NCBI GenBank assembly: GCA_947494925.1
Contig: CANLWS010000004.1
Span: forward strand, 1-64,000
From: an uncultured Alteromonadaceae bacterium
GTDB lineage: Bacteria > Pseudomonadota > Gammaproteobacteria > Enterobacterales > Alteromonadaceae
Length of the DNA stretch: 64,000 bases
Direction of reading: 5' to 3'
Below are positions 36,591 to 45,943 of this stretch, piece by piece (position 1 is the stretch's first letter; each line of letters starts with the position of its first letter). The position numbers were made by a program, and so were the translations under genes. The notes beneath the pieces are model-generated. The model made no database searches and was not told where the DNA came from. It saw nothing but the letters and a program-made list of their open reading frames with translations.

Positions 36591-37826
36591 TTGTCTCTAC
36601 TCACCGTAAAACTGGGTTGGCGTTGGCCAGCTGCTGGCGTACTTTTCATGTGCGCATTCTGGGGATTCAATCTGGGTGTGGGATTGTCTGAAAGACCCGA
36701 TATTGGGCATGCAGACATACTTACCAAGGCTTACTATAGCCTGGGGTTATTCGTTATGGGAGGACTGGATTTAGGTACTCCCCAAGGCGGCCCAATGATA
36801 GGGCGCTGGTTGCTGTGGATAAGCTACTTTGGATCGCCAATTCTGGCGGCATCCACCATCATTGAAGCAGTGATAAAAACGATTTCACCCTATAAATGGC
36901 GTTTTCGTCGCCTGAAAAACCATATTATCGTGTCTGGCTCAGGTGAATTAACTATTTCTTACTTAAAGGAACTCCGAAAATTATCACCCAAAACGTCGTT
37001 GTTGATAATAGACGACAATATTGATCCTGTTCGCGAAGAAGAGTTTAAACGCAGATACGACGCTACTGTGATCACCGGGGACATTACCCGCAGCTACTTC
37101 TTAGCCAAACTGAGTTTAAATAATGCCAAAAAGGTGGTGTTATTAGGAACAGATAATTTTCAGAATTATGAGGCGGCTTACAAGATCCTGGAGCTCGAAC
37201 CAAACCTGGAAGGAAGGATACTAATCCATTGCAACAGTATCCGCTTTATGCGCTCGATGACAGATTCTCATGTGGCAAAAAAGTGTATCAACTTCAATGC
37301 TTATCAGCTGGCTGCTTCGGCATTAGTACAACATCATCTGGCCTCACATTTTGTTGAAACAATTCCAAAGGACGTTGTAGTCATTGCCGGTTTTGGTCTG
37401 TTTGGACAGACTATTTTGGAGGAATTACAGCACAGCGCCGAAAAAGAAATAGATACCATTGCCATTATTGGCACAGATGCCAAAAGACGAATTCAGGTGG
37501 TGGATGAGCAACTCAAACTGAACAATTTTTGTCGTCGTGAAATTTTTGAAGGAAACATTTCCCATCCAGGTGTCTGGAAACAGCTGCGAGACAAGGTCAA
37601 TCTGTCAGATACACAACCAATTATAATTTTATGTACCGATTCGGTAGAAGATAATTTCAGAACATCTTTGTGGTTAAAACGCAAATATCCGGATGCAATG
37701 ATTATCGCCAGAAGCTATTTGCCATCAAAATTTGCAGAAGATGTGAGTGAACAAAATAATATTTTGAGTGTGAGTATCAATCAGTTGGTCAGGGAAAATT
37801 TCCCTAAAGCCTGGCTTACCGCCTGA
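36591..37826 (+). CDS. RCK/TrkA-N channel-like membrane protein with atypical pore
   Basis: A 411-aa protein with two membrane helices (about 12-32 and 68-95) and a pore-loop-like stretch between them (YYSLGLFVMGGLDLGTP). Two Rossmann-type RCK/TrkA-N regions follow (IIVSGSGELTISYL near 108, VVIAGFGLFGQTILEEL near 265). The potassium filter TxGYG is absent. The layout is that of a two-span channel gated by nucleotide-binding RCK domains. Its ion selectivity is unknown. TTG start with TAGGAG eight bases upstream. Confidence 0.72.
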   Translation: MSLLTVKLGWRWPAAGVLFMCAFWGFNLGVGLSERPDIGHADILTKAYYSLGLFVMGGLDLGTPQGGPMIGRWLLWISYFGSPILAASTIIEAVIKTISPYKWRFRRLKNHIIVSGSGELTISYLKELRKLSPKTSLLIIDDNIDPVREEEFKRRYDATVITGDITRSYFLAKLSLNNAKKVVLLGTDNFQNYEAAYKILELEPNLEGRILIHCNSIRFMRSMTDSHVAKKCINFNAYQLAASALVQHHLASHFVETIPKDVVVIAGFGLFGQTILEELQHSAEKEIDTIAIIGTDAKRRIQVVDEQLKLNNFCRREIFEGNISHPGVWKQLRDKVNLSDTQPIIILCTDSVEDNFRTSLWLKRKYPDAMIIARSYLPSKFAEDVSEQNNILSVSINQLVRENFPKAWLTA

Positions 37827-37846
37827 TTAGCCGGGAAAGTCGTGGC

Positions 37847-37888
37847 AGCTGCAAATTGAAAAATTCTTCGAACAATCAATTTGCAGCT
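37847..37888. terminator. Bidirectional terminator hairpin
   Basis: 13-bp arms AGCTGCAAATTGA / TCAATTTGCAGCT around a 16-base loop between two convergent genes; A/T-rich sequence inside the loop. Confidence 0.65.
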
Positions 37889-38226
37889 CAGGTGCGAGAA
37901 TTGTCTGCACTTGCAACCAACAGTTTTTGCATCTGAATAGGCGCGGACTCACCCACTGTCAGCTTAACTATTTCAATCAATAGTTGTTGTTCCTTAGTGT
38001 TATTCACGCGACCATAAAAAATAACATTGCGTGAACTCACTTTTACCTTAACTCTTGTGTCTGCAAGGCGACGCTCAAACGCTATTGTAGAACGAATTTT
38101 ACCTGCAAGCTTTTTGTCTTCAAGCTCTTGTGTCATTTCGACTTGCGTCCCCTGAATAAAGGCATTTTTTGCCAGTGTTGTTGGTGCTACAACTAGTAGT
38201 GCGATGAAAAAGATTATGTTTTTCAT
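37888..38226 (-). CDS. Exported BON-like domain protein
   Basis: A 112-aa exported protein: signal peptide to residue 19, then one BON-like unit (LAGKIRSTIAFERRLADTRVKVKVSSRNVIFYGRVNN). BON domains bind phospholipid or other envelope partners. AAGGAG precedes the chosen ATG at 38226. Probably in an operon with the exported protein upstream. Confidence 0.65.
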   Translation of the reverse strand: MKNIIFFIALLVVAPTTLAKNAFIQGTQVEMTQELEDKKLAGKIRSTIAFERRLADTRVKVKVSSRNVIFYGRVNNTKEQQLLIEIVKLTVGESAPIQMQKLLVASADNSRT

Positions 38227-38267
38227 GAGGTTATCTCCTTCGTTGCTATGCTTAAATTGACATTGGA

Positions 38268-38666
38268 TTAGCGCTGGTATCTGCTGCCCATTTTGACGTT
38301 CAGGTTGCCTTCCTGCACATTCAGAGACAACAAGGGCCAAGACTTTTCAGCATCGTTGCTATCAAGACGAATGTTTTTTGCATATAGATGTGTTGTGGCA
38401 TCACCCAAGTTGTATGACGTTGCGTCAGCCTGTTCCGCAAGCAGATTTTCCAACTCGGTAAACTGCTCTGTTTTTGATGCCAGATATGCCTTGGTATTCG
38501 TCACTGCCTGAGACTCAAACAACGCTTCCTGTATCAGGTTATTTTTCTGAGTTGTAATTGTTTCAGCATTCGCCTGGTCAATGATCCCCAAGCTAGCAAA
38601 CACTGCCAATGCGATGGTGTATTGCATGAATATTTTGCCAATTGTATTTTGTGTACGTGAGTTCAT
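38268..38666 (-). CDS. Small exported protein of unknown function
   Basis: A 132-aa protein with a signal peptide (cleavage near ANAET). The mature part is largely helical with no recognised domain. It lies 41 bp upstream of the BON-like gene and is likely co-transcribed. Divergent from a LysR gene at 38774. Confidence 0.5.
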   Translation of the reverse strand: MNSRTQNTIGKIFMQYTIALAVFASLGIIDQANAETITTQKNNLIQEALFESQAVTNTKAYLASKTEQFTELENLLAEQADATSYNLGDATTHLYAKNIRLDSNDAEKSWPLLSLNVQEGNLNVKMGSRYQR

Positions 38667-38773
38667 TTTGCTTGTCCGCTCGTTTGCTTAAATCGTGAAC
38701 AAATAATAGTGGCAATGTGCTATCCTGAAAATGAACGTTTCTGAGTTTTATAATCCCATTATTGAGATATTAG

Positions 38774-39682
38774 ATGAAAAACCTTTATGATGATCTGGAT
38801 CTGTTTTGTTCTGTCGTCAACGCTGGCAGTTTCTACAAAGCGTCGACAATGTTGGGCCTGCCTCACAGTACCGTGAGTCGTCGCATCGCTTCGCTTGAAG
38901 AGAGCATCGGTGAAAAGCTGATAGAAAGGACAACACGTCAAATGCATGTGACGGAAAAGGGACAGTATTTATTTGACCAATGTGAGCCGTTGTTCCAACA
39001 ACTCAAAGTCGCTATTTCTGATTCCCTGGACGATGAAATAGAACTAAAAGGTCCTTTGAAAATTACTATGCCTACCCGTGTCGGGCTGGATTACATGGGT
39101 GAAATTCTGGTCAACTTTAATAAAATCTACCCGAAAATCGAACTAAATATCCAGCTCGACAATGCCATCACTGATCTGGTGGGGGAAAATATTGACTTGG
39201 CTTTACGAGTAGGGCCGCTGGCCGATTCGTCAGCCATTGCGACTAAGTTATGGGATATCCCGATTGTCCTGGTGGCACACAATGAAACCGTTGACCGTTT
39301 CAATATTGATCCTGATAACTTTGAACTCAAACGCCTTTCTACTTTACCCTGTGCTGTCTCAGCCCCGCAATATAAATGGAGTTTTAATCACCAACAGCAT
39401 GGTGAAATGGTTATCACGCCTAATGCCACGTTACAGGCAAATGATCTCATGCTGGTGTTGGAAGCAGCTATTAAAACCCGTGTCATTGCCTATATCCCCA
39501 CTATTGTTTTGAAAAACATCGAAAACCGAGATTGCCTGAGAGTGTTGAGTGGCCCTGACTGGACTCCGCAAACGCGATCATTGTATGCGGTCTATTCAGC
39601 TAGCAGGCGCTCCTCGCAAAAAGTTAAGTCAGTGATAGCCTTTGCCAAACAAGCCTATTTTGAGCGATTTGGTGATGAATAG
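38774..39682 (+). CDS. LysR-family transcriptional regulator
   Basis: A 302-aa regulator: HTH at residues 1-62 (VVNAGSFYKASTMLGLPHSTVSRRIASLEESIGEKLIERTTRQ) and a substrate-binding-like domain after about 90. It faces the exported-protein/BON operon across 107 bp. Target unknown. Confidence 0.88.
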   Translation: MKNLYDDLDLFCSVVNAGSFYKASTMLGLPHSTVSRRIASLEESIGEKLIERTTRQMHVTEKGQYLFDQCEPLFQQLKVAISDSLDDEIELKGPLKITMPTRVGLDYMGEILVNFNKIYPKIELNIQLDNAITDLVGENIDLALRVGPLADSSAIATKLWDIPIVLVAHNETVDRFNIDPDNFELKRLSTLPCAVSAPQYKWSFNHQQHGEMVITPNATLQANDLMLVLEAAIKTRVIAYIPTIVLKNIENRDCLRVLSGPDWTPQTRSLYAVYSASRRSSQKVKSVIAFAKQAYFERFGDE

Positions 39683-39986
39683 GATAGATTGTATGGTGTA
39701 AATTTTTACACTGGTTGCACTATTATAGATCAGTCCGCTATGAACTGGTGCAAGCAGTAGCATTTTCACCGCCCCATAATTCTGGTGTCATCAATTAGTC
39801 ACAGTTTATGAATTAAAATTATCCAAAATTTTGAAGAAAAAACAGAACCTTATTGCTGCCAAAGATGATATTTGTTGCCCCCGTATCTATCGGGTCAGGC
39901 AATTATCTTCTGCACTCACATATGGCAAGCACCTTGCATTTTCCATTATTCATACAGGTTTCCGCATTTTTTACAGGACAAAATAA
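39683..39986. other. 304-bp spacer with no supported feature
   Basis: Between LysR and HMG-CoA reductase genes. No gene or clear hairpin; it should contain the promoter of the reductase. Confidence 0.4.
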
Positions 39987-41162
39987 ATGAGCAATCCAAA
40001 CAGGATCCCACGTAACACCATGGATGACCATAGTATTGAGTGGGCACAAAAACGTCGGGAATTTCTGACCGAAAAAACCGGTGCCGAACTGAATCATACT
40101 GGTCATTTCTCAGTAGACCCAAAGTCTTTACCGGGCAACATCGAAAACTTCATTGGTGTGGTCCAGATGCCTGTTGGTATAGCCGGGCCAATTCAGGTTA
40201 ATGGCGAACATGCTGATGGCCTTTTTTACGTCCCCCTTGCTACCACAGAAGGTACTCTAGTGGCGAGTTATAGTCGCGGTATGCGGGTGATTAATGAATG
40301 TGGCGGCGTGCATACCACTGTCGTTGAACAGTTCATGCAACGTGCTCCGGCATTTATTTTCAAAAACGCCAGAGAAGCCAGGGACTTTGGTAAATGGGTT
40401 GATGAGAATTTTCTGGATATCAAGCAAGCCGCTGAAACCACTACCAGCATAGGAAAGTTGGAGCACATCATGCAGTGGTCAGTATCAAAAACCCGTTACC
40501 TGCGTTTTAATTACACGACTGGAGATGCGGCTGGCCAAAATATGGTGGGCAAGGCAACCTTAGCGGCCTGCGAGTGGATAGTGGCGAACTACCCTGAAGA
40601 ATGTGAGTACCTGCTGTCTGGTAATATGGATACGGACAAGAAGCACTCTCATCTGAACATGCTCCACTCAAGGGGTAAAAGGGTGATTGCAGAAGTAGTA
40701 CTTAAAAAAGATGTGTTGAAAAAAATAATGAAGGTCGACACCAAAATGCTGGCCAGAGCAACGGTGTTAGCCAATACTGGCGCACTGATGGCGGGCGCGG
40801 CGTATAACGGCCCACATTCTGCAAACGGCATAGCATCCTTGTTCATTGCCACAGGTCAGGACGAAGCGAATGTGGTGGAGTCTCACGCGGGTTTGTTGTC
40901 ACACGAATTACTGGATAATGGGGATTTTTACCTTTCAGTGACTTTACCTTCATTAATAGTTGCTACCTATGGCGGTGGAACCGGGTTACCCACGCAAAAA
41001 GAGTGTTTGGATTTACTCGGGTGTTACGGAAAAGGAAAGGCGAACAAGCTGGCGGAAATAGTAGCGGCGACAGTACTCGCTGGAGACATTTCCCTTGCTT
41101 GCGCCGTTATTGGTGGGCACTGGGTCAGCAGTCATGATAAGTTCGGGCGCAACAGAGACTGA
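39987..41162 (+). CDS. Hydroxymethylglutaryl-CoA reductase, class I-like
   Basis: A 391-aa reductase that makes mevalonate from HMG-CoA with NADPH. Class I features: QMPVGIAGPIQVNG, ATTEGTLVASYSRGMR (Glu88), TGDAAGQNM, NMDTDKK (Lys218), IATGQDEAN (Asp292), GGGTGLPTQKECL and a C-terminal catalytic His383 (SSHDKF.RNR). It lacks the membrane domain of eukaryotic enzymes. No other mevalonate-pathway gene is in the window. Gammaproteobacteria mostly use the MEP pathway, so acquisition by transfer is likely. Confidence 0.92.
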   Translation: MSNPNRIPRNTMDDHSIEWAQKRREFLTEKTGAELNHTGHFSVDPKSLPGNIENFIGVVQMPVGIAGPIQVNGEHADGLFYVPLATTEGTLVASYSRGMRVINECGGVHTTVVEQFMQRAPAFIFKNAREARDFGKWVDENFLDIKQAAETTTSIGKLEHIMQWSVSKTRYLRFNYTTGDAAGQNMVGKATLAACEWIVANYPEECEYLLSGNMDTDKKHSHLNMLHSRGKRVIAEVVLKKDVLKKIMKVDTKMLARATVLANTGALMAGAAYNGPHSANGIASLFIATGQDEANVVESHAGLLSHELLDNGDFYLSVTLPSLIVATYGGGTGLPTQKECLDLLGCYGKGKANKLAEIVAATVLAGDISLACAVIGGHWVSSHDKFGRNRD

Positions 41163-41169
41163 TAGACGA

Positions 41170-41203
41170 GCCAACATCGGCACTGCGTGGCAGATGTTGG
41201 CTA
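41170..41203. terminator. Bidirectional terminator between HMG-CoA reductase and M20 peptidase
   Basis: 10-bp arms AGCCAACATC / GATGTTGGCT, with an inner CAC-TGC-GTG stem, followed by ATTTCT. Confidence 0.75.
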
Positions 41204-41218
41204 TTTCTGCTGAGGTTA

Positions 41219-42520
41219 CTAGTAGGTTTCGCCGAGACGATAAATTAAAATAGCAGCCTTATGCATATTCTTAGCAAAACTGCTCATATCGGCGACCTCA
41301 TCTTTGGTGTGTCCACCTTCTCCCATCAAACCAAGTCCATCCAATGCCATATCAACATGCTTGGCGGCAAAAGAAATATCCGCGGCACCTGCGTTGCGAG
41401 GATTAACCGCCACCACTGAACCATAGCCTAAGGATTCGCTCACCTCAGAGTACAGGCTCAACAGCTTATAGTTCCCCTGAGTCGGAGCCATAGGTGGGTA
41501 GCCGTCACCTATAGTTAAATAGGCTTGGGTCTGCGCAAGATTGTCATTAACTATCCGCTGCATCGTTGATTTGGCTAATTGCAGCTCCTCAGGAGTCAAA
41601 GCCCTTATCCCACCTTTTATCAGTAACTCTTTGGCAACCACATTGGTTTTCCCAAAAGCATTGCCTTTCGCTGTCAAGTCATCGAAGTCGATGCTTGTGC
41701 CGCCAAGAATAATACCGGGATTAAAAGTCAGGTCGCCCTTGCCTGCTAATTGTTCTCTGAATTCGTTTAATATGCGTGCTGCCTCAAATATCGCACCATA
41801 GCCAATCTGTGGAGTAAATATTTGCGAAGAGTGAGCAGGTTTTCCTGTCACCCTAAGCTCCCAGTCAACCGAACCCCGCCGCGCGACTACTGCGGTTTTG
41901 ATGTTACTGTCACCATCTTCAAATCCTAATGCAATGTCGGCCCATTTGGCCGCATTAATTATGGCTTTTTTCGACGCTGATAAAGGACTGCCACTGCGTT
42001 CTTCATCGCCCGTCATCACGACTTTAATACGTAATTTGTCCAGCGTCCCTACTTCTTTAAGCGCTTTCAACACGTTGACAATAATGACGTCGCCGCCTTT
42101 CATATCGGTAATCCCCGGACCTGCCACTCGATCATTACCGAGCGGTTTATATGACTGAAAAGCATCATTCTGGGCAAATACAGTGTCAAGATGACCAATC
42201 ATCAGTATTTTTGGTCCTTTAACATCCTCAGCACCAAAACTAGCTATCAGGTGTCCAGCACGATCGAAGTCTTTTCCATCTGCCCATTCCGTTTCAAACC
42301 CAAGCTCATCAAATTGCTTCTGAAAAAATCGACCAACCTTTTCTACGCCTTTAAAGTTCATGGTGCCACTGTTTATATTGACTACTTGTTCCAAGTCATC
42401 AGTGGCTTGTGATATTTGTGTATCCAGCTGCCTGATGATTTGTTGCTCCACAGACACCTCTGCAAGGGAATGACAACTTACAAGCGTGAAAATCACTAAT
42501 GTCGAATATAAAAATTTCAT
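41219..42520 (-). CDS. Exported M20-family metallopeptidase
   Basis: A 433-aa zinc carboxypeptidase of the glutamate carboxypeptidase type. Signal peptide to about 20. Metal/catalytic motifs: GHLDTVF, PGITDMKGG, TGDEERSG. The dimerisation domain contains GKPAHSSQI. A late His lies in GEGGHTKDE. It probably releases C-terminal Glu or hydrolyses acyl-amino acids in the periplasm. GAGGA precedes the ATG at 42520. Confidence 0.88.
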   Translation of the reverse strand: MKFLYSTLVIFTLVSCHSLAEVSVEQQIIRQLDTQISQATDDLEQVVNINSGTMNFKGVEKVGRFFQKQFDELGFETEWADGKDFDRAGHLIASFGAEDVKGPKILMIGHLDTVFAQNDAFQSYKPLGNDRVAGPGITDMKGGDVIIVNVLKALKEVGTLDKLRIKVVMTGDEERSGSPLSASKKAIINAAKWADIALGFEDGDSNIKTAVVARRGSVDWELRVTGKPAHSSQIFTPQIGYGAIFEAARILNEFREQLAGKGDLTFNPGIILGGTSIDFDDLTAKGNAFGKTNVVAKELLIKGGIRALTPEELQLAKSTMQRIVNDNLAQTQAYLTIGDGYPPMAPTQGNYKLLSLYSEVSESLGYGSVVAVNPRNAGAADISFAAKHVDMALDGLGLMGEGGHTKDEVADMSSFAKNMHKAAILIYRLGETY

Positions 42521-42603
42521 AACCCGATGGTCCTCTGCTGGTCGCAGTATCAATAAAAACTACTGAAAGTATAACTATGTATCAAGTCAGATACCTAACG
42601 AAA

Positions 42604-42626
42604 AATCGATTGGTAATCAATCGATT
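42604..42626. promoter_or_regulatory. Palindrome in the divergent spacer before the HD-GYP-like gene
   Basis: Perfect 9-bp arms AATCGATTG / CAATCGATT with a GTAAT centre, between divergent promoters. Candidate operator. Confidence 0.45.
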
Positions 42627-42818
42627 AGTTGGAAAATAATATACTCAAACCTGCTCCTTCCTGCTTAGGACAATCAACAGGAATCAAAATTTATACCTTC
42701 TTTCTCCACTTTATGAACGAATTTGTATTTACGCCCTCAATAACCCACTTGAACAAACTTGCTGTGAACTGATCTTTTGCGTAGCCTCAGGATAAAAGAA
42801 CCCTGACCAGAGGTTAAT

Positions 42819-44276
42819 TTGAGCCTTTCAGAACTCCATCAAAGCAAAAACCATGTGGAAGCTATGGAAAATTTGGTTGTGGCAATCAACTCAGCCGATA
42901 CTGAGAGCAGAACATTATTCAGTGAGGCGGCTGAATTTTTTGCCGGTCGTTCAAAAGAAGTGAATCAATTGCAGGAAATACAATTTCAGATATCAGAATT
43001 GGAAAACAAGCTACAGACAGCAAATACAAAGCAGCAAAAAGAATTTGAAGCTAAGCTCGCCAATGCAAAAGCACAGCTATCGAATTTCCAAAACACCCAA
43101 TCGTCCAAACGCCTCGAACGACTTAGGTCAGCCATTGATGTATGCCATCAAATCATTGAATTAAGTGAAGGCGTAGATTTTGATGAGACACAAACTAAAA
43201 GCGCAAAGTACCTGGGAACCTTAATGTTGTCCTCACCCGGACAAGGAAAAAAACTCGCTGAATTGCATCAACGGCTGAAACCCGCCTACAAAGCAGTGTT
43301 GAGTGTCCGCCTGCTTGATAAAATGGTTAGCGAGAAACAGATAACAGATTCTTATGTCACTCGATATTATGACGAGGACAAACGCTATGATCGTGAAAGT
43401 AAAGCCTACCAGAATTATTTTAGTGCCATACTTTTACCAGTATTACTGGCTGCGTTATTTCAGGACGTGGGGATGCAACACCCGGATGTTCAGTCTATTT
43501 TGACTGGCAACGGCGACAAAGATCCATTCCGCTTGTTAGAGCCTGATGAACGCCAGAAAATGTTGCAACTCAATTTTCAATACACGCTTTTGTATCTTAC
43601 AGAAGGGCTTGGCTGCGATGCATATGTGGGAAATTCGAAAGAAGAGCGAGACCAGTTTAATGCTGATGAAATCGCCCGGTTAAAATTTCAATCCATACTT
43701 ATCAAAGATGCACTCAAGGCTAAAATTGGCATTGGAGAGATCATCAAGATCCCACAGATTTATGTATCAATTCTGTTTTCAACCAAACGAGAATACATCA
43801 AAAAAGAACTGACCAAAGCGGCTATTCTGATAGAACAGTTGGCCAAAGCGAACAAATTAAAGGTTAGTGCTGCAAAAGCCTTTATCGATATTGTCGGGTA
43901 TTTTCCGCAAGGTTATGGAGTCACTTTTATACCGGTTAATTTACGGGGAATGGAAGAAGATACCTACGAATATGGGATTGTCAGCAGGTTAAATCCTGAG
44001 AAAGCACATGTACCTTTTTGTCGTCAGGTAACGCGAAACCTGAGTTATATTTCTTCCGGACAAGTTCTTAAAATTGATAAAGGCAATAACCTTCATTACG
44101 CTGAAGCCAGGACAAAGCTAAAAAAAATTCCAAACCATCGTTTGAAAGACATTATGCAGAAGCTGTCACATGATTTTAATCCTGCAGACGTAGAAGAAAT
44201 GCTTCCTTCCTTTTGGGAACCCCATGAATATTTTTCCATAAAGAAAAATCAGAATCTGTGGAGTCGTGCGGTCTGA
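42819..44276 (+). CDS. Degenerate HD-GYP-like protein with coiled coil
   Basis: A 485-aa cytoplasmic protein. A coiled coil occupies about 45-95. A helical domain includes LAALFQDVGMQHPDV, which resembles the LLHDIG block of HD-GYP phosphodiesterases with the His replaced by Gln. The end (AFIDIVGYFPQGYGVTFIP ... YGIVSRLNPEKAHVPFCR) matches the C-terminal part of HD-GYP domains. The GYP motif and metal ligands are not evident, so catalysis of c-di-GMP hydrolysis is unlikely; a signalling scaffold is possible. TTG start after AGAGG. Confidence 0.5.
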   Translation: MSLSELHQSKNHVEAMENLVVAINSADTESRTLFSEAAEFFAGRSKEVNQLQEIQFQISELENKLQTANTKQQKEFEAKLANAKAQLSNFQNTQSSKRLERLRSAIDVCHQIIELSEGVDFDETQTKSAKYLGTLMLSSPGQGKKLAELHQRLKPAYKAVLSVRLLDKMVSEKQITDSYVTRYYDEDKRYDRESKAYQNYFSAILLPVLLAALFQDVGMQHPDVQSILTGNGDKDPFRLLEPDERQKMLQLNFQYTLLYLTEGLGCDAYVGNSKEERDQFNADEIARLKFQSILIKDALKAKIGIGEIIKIPQIYVSILFSTKREYIKKELTKAAILIEQLAKANKLKVSAAKAFIDIVGYFPQGYGVTFIPVNLRGMEEDTYEYGIVSRLNPEKAHVPFCRQVTRNLSYISSGQVLKIDKGNNLHYAEARTKLKKIPNHRLKDIMQKLSHDFNPADVEEMLPSFWEPHEYFSIKKNQNLWSRAV

Positions 44277-44278
44277 CG

Positions 44279-45682
44279 CTAGTAAATCGATACGTCAGCA
44301 GCATACAGGCGGTACTCGCCAGATTTGTTGTCAAAGTAGAGATTTTTATTGTACTTATCAGCGCTTACCTGTAATTGGTCATCATAAGTAAAAATTTGCT
44401 CACCCAGCAGTTCAGCTAAAGATTGCATTGATTGCCCTTGTTTTGCCCTGGCAAACTCCCAAGGCTCGCTGGGTGAGAAATAAGAGCTTTCAAAAACGTT
44501 CTCTACAAAGTGTAATTTAGTGATATTTTCACCTTTTGCCACAGCCATCATATTGCCGCTATAAATCAACATGTTGCTCAACTTATTTAGCCAGATAGAA
44601 CCCAGTGGTTTCGACTTAAGGTATGTTGTCGTCAATCCATCACTAGTGCCATCTTTCAGGTAAATAGACAGCTGTTCACTAACCCTGTCATCCAATTGTG
44701 TTTCATCGAGATAATAGGATTCCAGGTTTGGCCGACGCAGTTCAAATGCCCTAACCTGCTGTACCACACGGGTTTCCTCTTCAATATAACCCGTATAGAA
44801 CATCGCCAATTCCACATCATCATGACTGACCAGAAGTAACTCTTTGTCTTTATATAGGCTAGCATTAGTCTTAATCTGAGCCTCCGCAACAGGCATGCCT
44901 TTTGAAACCATTCCTTGAATGTTCCATTTTTTGTTATCAAAACGAGGATCAAAGGGAATAAAATTGACCAAGTCACGACTAAACCACCGGTTGACGTTAC
45001 CTGCACTCACCAGTTTGTTGTTTCTGAATACCAGCCAAAGTGATCGACCAAAGCCTAAAAGTAAGGTGTTAGGATCCAGCTGATATTCAAGCATTGGTGT
45101 ACCAAACTGCACACGAATACTCTCTGAACTAGAACCTAGAGCTGCACCATAAACGCCGGTATCAGTGGCTACCACATTGTTGTCAACCGCCGGTGTCTTG
45201 CGTTCTTTGCCATTATCAACGACAAAGCTGATACTATGTTGCAACTCTACTTTGCCTGACTGCAATCGTTGTTTGATTCCATTCTGGTCAAAAGGTGTTG
45301 GCACGTGACCGTCTTTGTTTATGCAGCCATCTAGATCCAGTAACTCTGCTCGCATGAAATGTTTGAGTTTTATTTTGGTTTTGTTGGAAGAAAACTGCTC
45401 CCGTTCAAGCATTGAGCGGCTGCCCGTCAGAATGATGGCATCTGCATCGTAATCACGAGCCACAAGCCTTATGTTTTCAATGAGTTTTCTTTTCGCAGCC
45501 TGCTTTTCTTCAGATGACACACTGCGATTTTTGGCGGGGAGTGCATTTCGCCTGCTTACTTCTTTAATAACCCGGTATTCACATTCAGGGTAAAAATCAA
45601 GGACCTCTGGCAGCTCCTGTTGTTCAGCGTGGGTATAAAAGGTGCCTAGCAGCAGGGGAAATATTAGTTTGTTCAGCCTCAT
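44279..45682 (-). CDS. Exported protein of unknown function
   Basis: A 467-aa exported protein: signal peptide (1-19), an N-terminal region rich in charged helices (about 60-100), then a beta-rich part. No family recognised. AAGGAAT precedes ATG. Convergent with the HD-GYP-like gene (2 bp between stops). Confidence 0.55.
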   Translation of the reverse strand: MRLNKLIFPLLLGTFYTHAEQQELPEVLDFYPECEYRVIKEVSRRNALPAKNRSVSSEEKQAAKRKLIENIRLVARDYDADAIILTGSRSMLEREQFSSNKTKIKLKHFMRAELLDLDGCINKDGHVPTPFDQNGIKQRLQSGKVELQHSISFVVDNGKERKTPAVDNNVVATDTGVYGAALGSSSESIRVQFGTPMLEYQLDPNTLLLGFGRSLWLVFRNNKLVSAGNVNRWFSRDLVNFIPFDPRFDNKKWNIQGMVSKGMPVAEAQIKTNASLYKDKELLLVSHDDVELAMFYTGYIEEETRVVQQVRAFELRRPNLESYYLDETQLDDRVSEQLSIYLKDGTSDGLTTTYLKSKPLGSIWLNKLSNMLIYSGNMMAVAKGENITKLHFVENVFESSYFSPSEPWEFARAKQGQSMQSLAELLGEQIFTYDDQLQVSADKYNKNLYFDNKSGEYRLYAADVSIY

Positions 45683-45943
45683 ATTAATTCCTTTTATGTT
45701 AAGACCCTATCGATCTTTTTGAGGCAAGCTAATGCCACTGAATATTTATCATCATGAAAGCACAAATTCTTTTCAAATCAAACCTTTGGTGGCAAGAAGA
45801 TTGAGTTTGACCAATACTTGTCATAACCTCAGTTTATAGTGCATTCTATCAACACCAATATTCTAAGTCGTTTTGACTGATAATTGGCCGGTGTATAAGA
45901 CGTCGGTAAAACCGTTAACGAATTTGCAAGACTGGAAAAAACC

